A stretch of DNA of 64,000 bases from Isoperla grammatica (taxonomy: Eukaryota; Arthropoda; Insecta; Plecoptera; Perlodidae). The position numbers were made by a program, and so were the translations under genes. The stretch lies in NCBI GenBank assembly GCA_945910005.1, contig OX246743.1:1500122-1564121 (forward strand), read 5' to 3'. Shown here one piece after another: positions 56,333 through 64,000 of this stretch. Numbering within the stretch: position 1 is the stretch's first letter; each line of letters begins with the position of its first letter. The notes under the pieces were generated by a model. The model was not told the origin of the DNA. It did no database searches and saw only the letters and a program-made list of their open reading frames with translations.

Positions 56333-57216
56333 AAGTACAACTCATGTGCAACTGGCGAATGTGTACCTGGACTACCTGCGGCCTGCGCTGCGCGGTCAAG
56401 TCAGAACTCGGTTTCAGGCTGGCGCGAACGTGCAGTTACGCCGACCACTCGGTGACAGAGCGCGTTGGTTGAGGCGAGGGGAGTTTTGAACATCTCACTG
56501 GCTCTCGCAAATGAGTCACTCGAAAGTAAGTAAGTAATTAAGTTTATACTGAATATTCTGAATGGAAAACAATTTATATGCAACAGGCCTTGGGCTTCGC
56601 GTGGGGGAGGGAGGGGCTAGGGGGTGAAGAAGATCTGTGAAGGCAAGAAAATCGCAACACACAATCTTCGTACTTGCTAATCACGGCGCTCTAGAATGTC
56701 CGATGACAACAATGCAAGGTCAACTTGCAACAATGCAAAACAGTGTAAAATGCATAACTATCAAGAACCCTTAGCTCATTTAATCAAGGCCCTCAAAATC
56801 AATTCTGAAAATCATCTATTGTTACATAATTTTTTGTCGCCATCGGTGAAGAAAGAGGCCACGGCGACTGGAGCTATATTTGTATAATTTCAATATTCTT
56901 TTTATATTCTAGCCAATTCAGTAATAATCCGAATGGCGATTTCTAGAAATGTCTACAATTTTACATCACATGTTTTGATATTTCGAACTTGATTTGATCT
57001 AAGAGGTGATTTAGGTCATAGCAACAAAGCACATAATAAACTATATAAAATATGTCCTCCGCTTAAAATCAGTTCTTGTAAGTTTGTAACCCATAGAGAA
57101 ATAACCTAAACCCCTTTAGGTTACAAACTACTATAAATTAGTAGACCACAAAAATCAATTTATTTATTTACAGTAATTTCTTTGTTTTATTGCTGCTCAA
57201 ATTCTCGTCCATAGAA
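56333..57216. other. Right flank of the retrotransposon, nothing recognised
   Basis: A GC-richer stretch (56333-56480) continues the pre-insertion site. Beyond it the sequence is AT-rich. Short frames have no domains. Confidence 0.4.
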
Positions 57217-58490
<1,274 letters not shown>

Positions 58491-59039
58491 CAGACCGTTA
58501 CGTCTCAACTCTTGTCTGAATAATTTTGTTTAAGCATATTATAAAATTATCACCCAGATCACTGTAGGACAAAAGCCTGTGTCCTTAGCACAAATTTTAT
58601 TTAATTTTACTCGAATCAATAAATAAGTTTGTGTACTGTGTAGTTCTGCTTTGAATCACAAAATTTCTTTAACATATTTTTGTTTTCATACAAAAGCCAA
58701 CCCAGAGTGGAATATCTGGCACCTGTTCAAATAATTTGTACATATTTTCCATTTACTTGCGTGCGTTCGATGCTGACGTCACAAAAGAGAGACTCAGAGC
58801 CAATCAACGAATGGTCCGTACAAATACTAACATTACGTTGGCCAATGCCTCACACATAAGACGACAGCCTCCACAAGGCTGGTGTGGAACGACTTTAATG
58901 AATATGTTGTATCTATAAAACCAAAGTGCTCATTCACTTTATTAATTTAATATTTTATACCGTTACATGTCCTGAGACTAACATAAAGGCAGATTGTGAG
59001 TCACTACATCAGTGTGACTGTGTGTACCAAAACTAATAC
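58491..59039. other. Spacer between two repeat arrays
   Basis: No gene recognised. CAATAAATAAG near 58618 is only simple AT-rich sequence. Confidence 0.4.
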
Positions 59040-62000
59040 TCATTTACTTTATTGCTCTTGAGCGGCCGCACGTACACATAATCGACACACCCCCTGCACT
59101 CCTTGGCCCTCCAGTACCGGGTGTGTGTGTGTGTCACTACTCGGTTGTGTCGCTGTTGAGCGGCCGCGCCCCCAGTCTCGACTGCCGGTAGACATACTCC
59201 CTGGTCCTCCAGTACCGGGTGTGTGTGTGTGTCACTACTCGGTTGTGTCGCTGTTGAGCGGCCGCGCCCCCAGTCTCGACTGCCGGTAGACATACTCCCT
59301 GGTCCTCCAGTACCGGGTGTGTGTGTGTGTCACTACTCGGTTGTGTCGCTGTTGAGCGGCCGCGCCCCCAGTCTCGACTGCCGGTAGACATACTCCCTGG
59401 TCCTCCAGTACCGGGTGTGTGTGTGTGTCACTACTCGGTTGTGTCGCTGTTGAGCGGCCGCGCCCCCAGTCTCGACTGCCGGTAGACATACTCCTTGGTC
59501 CTCCAGTACCGGGTGTGTGTGTGTCACTACTCGGTTGTGTCGCTGTTGAGCGGCCGCGCCCCCAGTCTCGACTGCCGGTAGACATACTCCCTGTTCCTCC
59601 AGTACCGGGTGTGTGTGTGTCACTACTCGGTTGTGTCGCTGTTGAGCGGCCGCGCCCCCAGTCTCGACTGCCGGTAGATATACTCCCTGGTCCTCCAGTA
59701 CCGGGTGTGTGTGTGTCACTACTCGGTTGTGTCGCTGTTGAGCGGCCGCGCCCCCAGTCTCGACTGCCGGTAGACATACTCCTTGGTCCTCCACTACCGG
59801 GTGTGTGTGTGTGTCACTACTCGGTTGTGTCGCTGTTGAGCGGCCCCGCCCCCAGTCTCGACTGCCGGTAGACATACTCCTTGGTCCTCCAGTACCGGGT
59901 GTGTGTGTCACTACTCGGTTGTGTCGCTGTTGAACGGCCGCGCCCCCAGTCTCGACTGCCGGTAGACATACTCCCTGGTCCTCCAGTACAGGGTGTGTGT
60001 GTGTGTCACTACTCGGTTGTGTCGCTGTTGAGCGGCCCCGCCCCCAGTCTCGACTGCCGGTAGACATACTCCCTGGTCCTCCAGTACCGGGTGTGTGTGT
60101 GTCACTACTCGGTTGTGTCGCTGTTGAGCGGCCCCGCCCCCAGTCTCGACTGCCGGTAGACATACTCCCTGGTCCTCCAGTACCGGGTGTGTGTGTGTCA
60201 CTACTCGGTTGTGTCGCTGTTGAGCGGCCGCGCCCCCAGTCTCGACTGCCGGTAGACATACTCCCTGGTCCTCCAGTACCGGGTGTGTGTGTGTGTCACT
60301 ACTCGGTTGTGTCGCTGTTGAGCGGCCCCGCCCCCAGTCTCGACTGCCGGTAGACATACTCCCTGGTCCTCCAGTACCGGGTGTGTGTGTGTCACTACTC
60401 GGTTGTGTCGCTGTTGAGCGGCCCCGCCCCCAGTCTCGACTGCCGGTAGACATACTCCTTGGTCCTCCAGTACCGGGTGTGTGTGTGTGTCACTACTCGG
60501 TTGTGTCGCTGTTGCGCGGCCCCGCCCCCAGTCTCGACTGCCGGTAGACATACTCCTTGGTCCTCCAGTACCGGGTGTGTGTGTGTGTCACTACTCGGTT
60601 GTGTCGCTGTTGAGCGGCCGCGCCCCCAGTCTCGACTGCCGGTAGACATACTCCCTGGTCCTCCAGTACCGGGTGTGTGTGTGTGTCACTACTCGGTTGT
60701 GTCGCTGTTGAGCGGCCGCGCCCCCAGTCTCGACTGCCGGTAGACATACTCCCTGGTCCTCCAGTACCGGGTGTGTGTGTCACTACTCGGTTGTGTCCAT
60801 GTTGAGCGGCCCCGCCCCCAGTCTCGACTGCCGGTAGACATACTCCTTGGTCCTCCAGTACCGGGTGTGTGTGTCACTACTCGGTTGTGTCGCTGTTGAG
60901 CGGCCGCGCCCCCAGTCTCGACTGCCGGTAGACATACTCCCTGGTCCTCCAGTACCGGGTGTGTGTGTCACTACTCGGTTGTGTCGCTGTTGAGCGGCCC
61001 CGCCCCCAGTCTCGACTGCCGGTAGACATACTCCCTGGTCCTCCAGTACCGGGTGTGTGTGTCACTACTCGGTTGTGTCGCTGTTGAGCGGCCCCGCCCC
61101 CAGTCTCGACTGCCGGTAGACATACTCCTTGGTCCTCCAGTACCGGGTGTGTGTGTGTCACTACTCGGTTGTGTCGCTGTTGAGCGGCCGCGCCCCCAGT
61201 CTCGACTGCCGGTAGACATACTCCCTGGTCCTCCAGTACCGGGTGTGTGTGTGTCACTACTCGGTTGTGTCGCTGTTGAGCGGCCGCGCCCCCAGTCTCG
61301 ACTGCCGGTAGACATACTCCCTGGTCCTCCAGTACCGGGTGTGTGTGTGTGTCACTACTCGGTTGTGTCGCTGTTGAGCGGCCGCGCCCCCAGTCTCGAC
61401 TGCCGGTAGACATACTCCCTGGTCCTCCAGTACCGGGTGTGTGTGTGTGTCACTACTCGGTTGTGTCGAGGTTGAGCGGCCGAGCCCCCAGTCTCGACTG
61501 CCGGTAGACATACTCCTTGGTCCTCCAGTACCGTTGTGTGTGTGTGTGTCACTACTCGGTTGTGTCGAGGTTGAGCGGCCGAGCCCCCAGTCTCGACTGC
61601 CGGTAGACATACTCCCTGGTCCTCCAGTACCGGGTGCGTGTGTGTGTCACTACTCGGTTGTGTCGAGGTTGAGCGGCCGAGCCCCCAGTCTCGATGCCGG
61701 TAGACATACTCCCTGGTCCTCCAGTACCGGGTGTGTGTGTCACTTCTCGGTTGTGTCGCTCTTGAGCGGCCGCGCCCCCAGTCTCGACTGCCGGTAGACA
61801 TACTCCCTGGTCCTCCAGTACCGGGTGTGTGTGTGTGTCACTACTCGGTTGTGTCGCTGTTGAGCGGCCGCGCCCCCAGTCTCGACTGCCGGTAGACATA
61901 CTCCCTGGTCCTCCAGTACCGGGTGTGTGTGTCACTACTCGGTTGTGTCGCTGTTGAGCGGCCGCGCCCCCAGTCTCGACTGCCGGTAGACATACTCCCT

Positions 62001-64000
62001 GGTCCTCCAGTACCGGGTGTGTGTGTGTGTCACTACTCGGTTGTGTCGCTGTTGAGCGGCCGCGCCCCCAGTCTCGACTGCCGGTAGACATACTCCCTGG
62101 TCCTCCAGTACCGGGTGTGTGTGTGTGTCACTACTCGGTTGTGTCGCTGTTGAGCGGCCGCGCCCCCAGTCTCGACTGCCGGTAGACATACTCCTTGGTC
62201 CTCCAGTACCGGGTGTGTGTGTGTGTCACTACTCGGTTGTGTCGCTGTTGAGCGGCCGCGCCCCCAGTCTCGACTGCCGGTAGACATACTCCTTGGTCCT
62301 CCAGTACCGGGTGTGTGTGTCACTACTCGGTTGTGTCGCTGTTGAGCGGCCCCGCCCCCAGTCTCGACTGCCGGTAGACATACTCCTTGGTCCTCCAGTA
62401 CCGGGTGTGTGTGTCACTACTCGGTTGTGTCGCTGTTGAGCGGCCGCGCCCCCAGTCTCGACTGCCGGTAGACATACTCCCTGGTCCTCCAGTACCGGGT
62501 GTGTGTGTGTGTCACTACTCGGTTGTGTTGCTGTTGAGCGGCCGCGCCCCCAGTCTCGACTGCCGGTAGACATACTCCTTGGTCCTCCAGTACCGGGTGT
62601 GTGTGTGTGTCACTACTCGGTTGTGTCGCTGTTGAGCGGCCGCGCCCCCAGTCTCGACTGCCGGTAGACATACTCCTTGGTCCTCCAGTACCGGGTGCGT
62701 GTGTGTGTCACTACTCGGTTGTGTCGAGGTTGAGCGGCCGCGCCCCCAGTCTCGACTGCCGGTAGACATACTCCTTGGTCCTCCAGTACCGGGTGCGTGT
62801 GTGTGTCACTACTCGGTTGTGTCGAGGTTGAGCGGCCGAGCCCCCAGTTCGACTGCCGGTAGACATACTCCTTGGTCCACCAGTACCGGGTGTGTGTGTG
62901 TGTCACTACTCGGTTGTGTCGCTGTTGAGCGGCCGCGCCCCCAGTCTCGACTGCCGGTAGACATACTCCTTGGTCCTCCAGTACCGGGTGTGTGTGTGTC
63001 ACTACTCGGTTGTGTCGCTGTTGAGCGGCCGCGCCCCCAGTCTCGACTGCCGGTAGACATACTCCCTGGTCCTCCAGTACCGGGTGTGTGTGTGTCACTA
63101 CTCGGTTGTGTCGCTGTTGAGCGGCCGCGCCCCCAGTCTCGACTGCCGGTAGACATACTCCCTGGTCCTCCAGTACCGGGTGTGTGTGTGTGTCACTACT
63201 CGGTTGTGTCGCTGTTGAGCGGCCGCGCCCCCAGTCTCGACTGCCGGTAGACATACTCCCTGGTCCTCCAGTACCGGGTGTGTGTGTGTGTCACTACTCG
63301 GTTGTGTCGAGGTTGAGCGGCCGAGCCCCCAGTCTCGACTGCCGGTAGACATACTCCTTGGTCCTCCAGTACCGTTGTGTGTGTGTGTGTCACTACTCGG
63401 TTGTGTCGAGGTTGAGCGGCCGAGCCCCCAGTCTCGACTGCCGGTAGACATACTCCCTGGTCCTCCAGTACCGGGTGCGTGTGTGTGTCACTACTCGGTT
63501 GTGTCGAGGTTGAGCGGCCGAGCCCCCAGTCTCGATGCCGGTAGACATACTCCCTGGTCCTCCAGTACCGGGTGTGTGTGTCACTTCTCGGTTGTGTCGC
63601 TGTTGAGCGGCCGCGCCCCCAGTCTCGACTGCCGGTAGACATACTCCCTGGTCCTCCAGTACCGGGTGTGTGTGTGTGTCACTACTCGGTTGTGTCGCTG
63701 TTGAGCGGCCGCGCCCCCAGTCTCGACTGCCGGTAGACATACTCCCTGGTCCTCCAGTACCGGGTGTGTGTGTCACTACTCGGTTGTGTCGCTGTTGAGC
63801 GGCCGCGCCCCCAGTCTCGACTGCCGGTAGACATACTCCCTGGTCCTCCAGTACCGGGTGTGTGTGTGTGTCACTACTCGGTTGTGTCGCTGTTGAGCGG
63901 CCGCGCCCCCAGTCTCGACTGCCGGTAGACATACTCCCTGGTCCTCCAGTACCGGGTGTGTGTGTGTGTCACTACTCGGTTGTGTCGCTGTTGAGCGGCC
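59040..64000. repeat. 94-98-bp GC-rich minisatellite (about 50 copies, runs off edge)
   Basis: The monomer contains CACTACTCGGTTGTGTCGCT, GAGCGGCCGCGCCCCCAG, CTCGACTGCCGGTAGACATA and a GT run of variable length that accounts for most size differences. The first copy (59045-59100) is strongly diverged, marking the array border. Most copies have GCGGCCGC; variants have GCGGCCCC or GCGGCCGA. Open frames on both strands repeat with the monomer and are not genes. Confidence 0.97.

Noticed and set aside
59033..63932. Dozens of frames on both strands (STGSRDWGRGRSTATQPSSD and similar)
   Set aside because: Periodic with the 94-98-bp minisatellite, interrupted whenever the GT run changes length, and equally open on both strands.
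59040..64000. Regular repeats resembling a CRISPR array
   Set aside because: The monomers are continuous with no unique spacers, and the genome is eukaryotic.

Overview
The window is eukaryotic and almost certainly arthropod DNA: AT-rich, dominated by transposable elements and tandem repeats, with spliced exons (canonical AG acceptors and GT donors), C2HC zinc-finger exons of a kind known from insect BTB-zinc-finger loci such as lola, and a short interstitial TTAGG tract, the usual insect telomere motif. A large-genome hemimetabolous insect (cockroach, termite, stick insect or orthopteran) would fit, but the species cannot be fixed from sequence alone.

Layout. 1-2290: the 3' part of a non-LTR retrotransposon on the minus strand, with an open reverse transcriptase plus RNase H reading frame that runs off the left edge. 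2817-37904: a tandem array of four related units (about 10.9, 10.1, 8.4 and 5.6 kb). A full unit holds, in minus-strand order, a 75-bp exon (A), a 96-bp exon (B) and a terminal C2HC zinc-finger exon (C). It also holds an AAT microsatellite and an 84-bp minisatellite. All splice phases match (A to B to C, phase 1), so each unit looks like one complete three-exon 3' cassette. Unit 1 has a 1-bp frameshift in its last finger, unit 2 has an extra finger, unit 3 is intact with five fingers, and unit 4 has lost exons B and C. Several transposons are inserted in single units or shared by unit pairs. The sharing patterns conflict along the unit, which implies gene conversion or unequal exchange.

37905-51640: mostly non-coding sequence with nested DNA transposons. 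Five hAT-type insertions with 8-bp target duplications are recognisable in the window outside or inside the array (counting the two shared copies in units 2 and 3 as one insertion). There are also TA- and TAA-flanked MITEs, foldback structures, retroposon tails, and one broken zinc-finger exon relic at 42766-43045 that suggests the zinc-finger locus once extended further. 51647-56327: a complete Ty3/gypsy LTR retrotransposon with apparently identical 292-bp LTRs, a 5-bp target duplication and one intact 1340-residue Gag-Pol frame, hence a very young and possibly active copy.

57217-58490: about 1.25 kb of ATTT tetranucleotide. 59040-64000: a GC-rich 94-98-bp minisatellite with a NotI-type octamer in most monomers and a 1841-bp higher-order repeat, running off the right edge. 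The long open frames in the minisatellites and microsatellites arise from repeat lengths divisible by three or from stop-free repeats, and are not annotated as genes.
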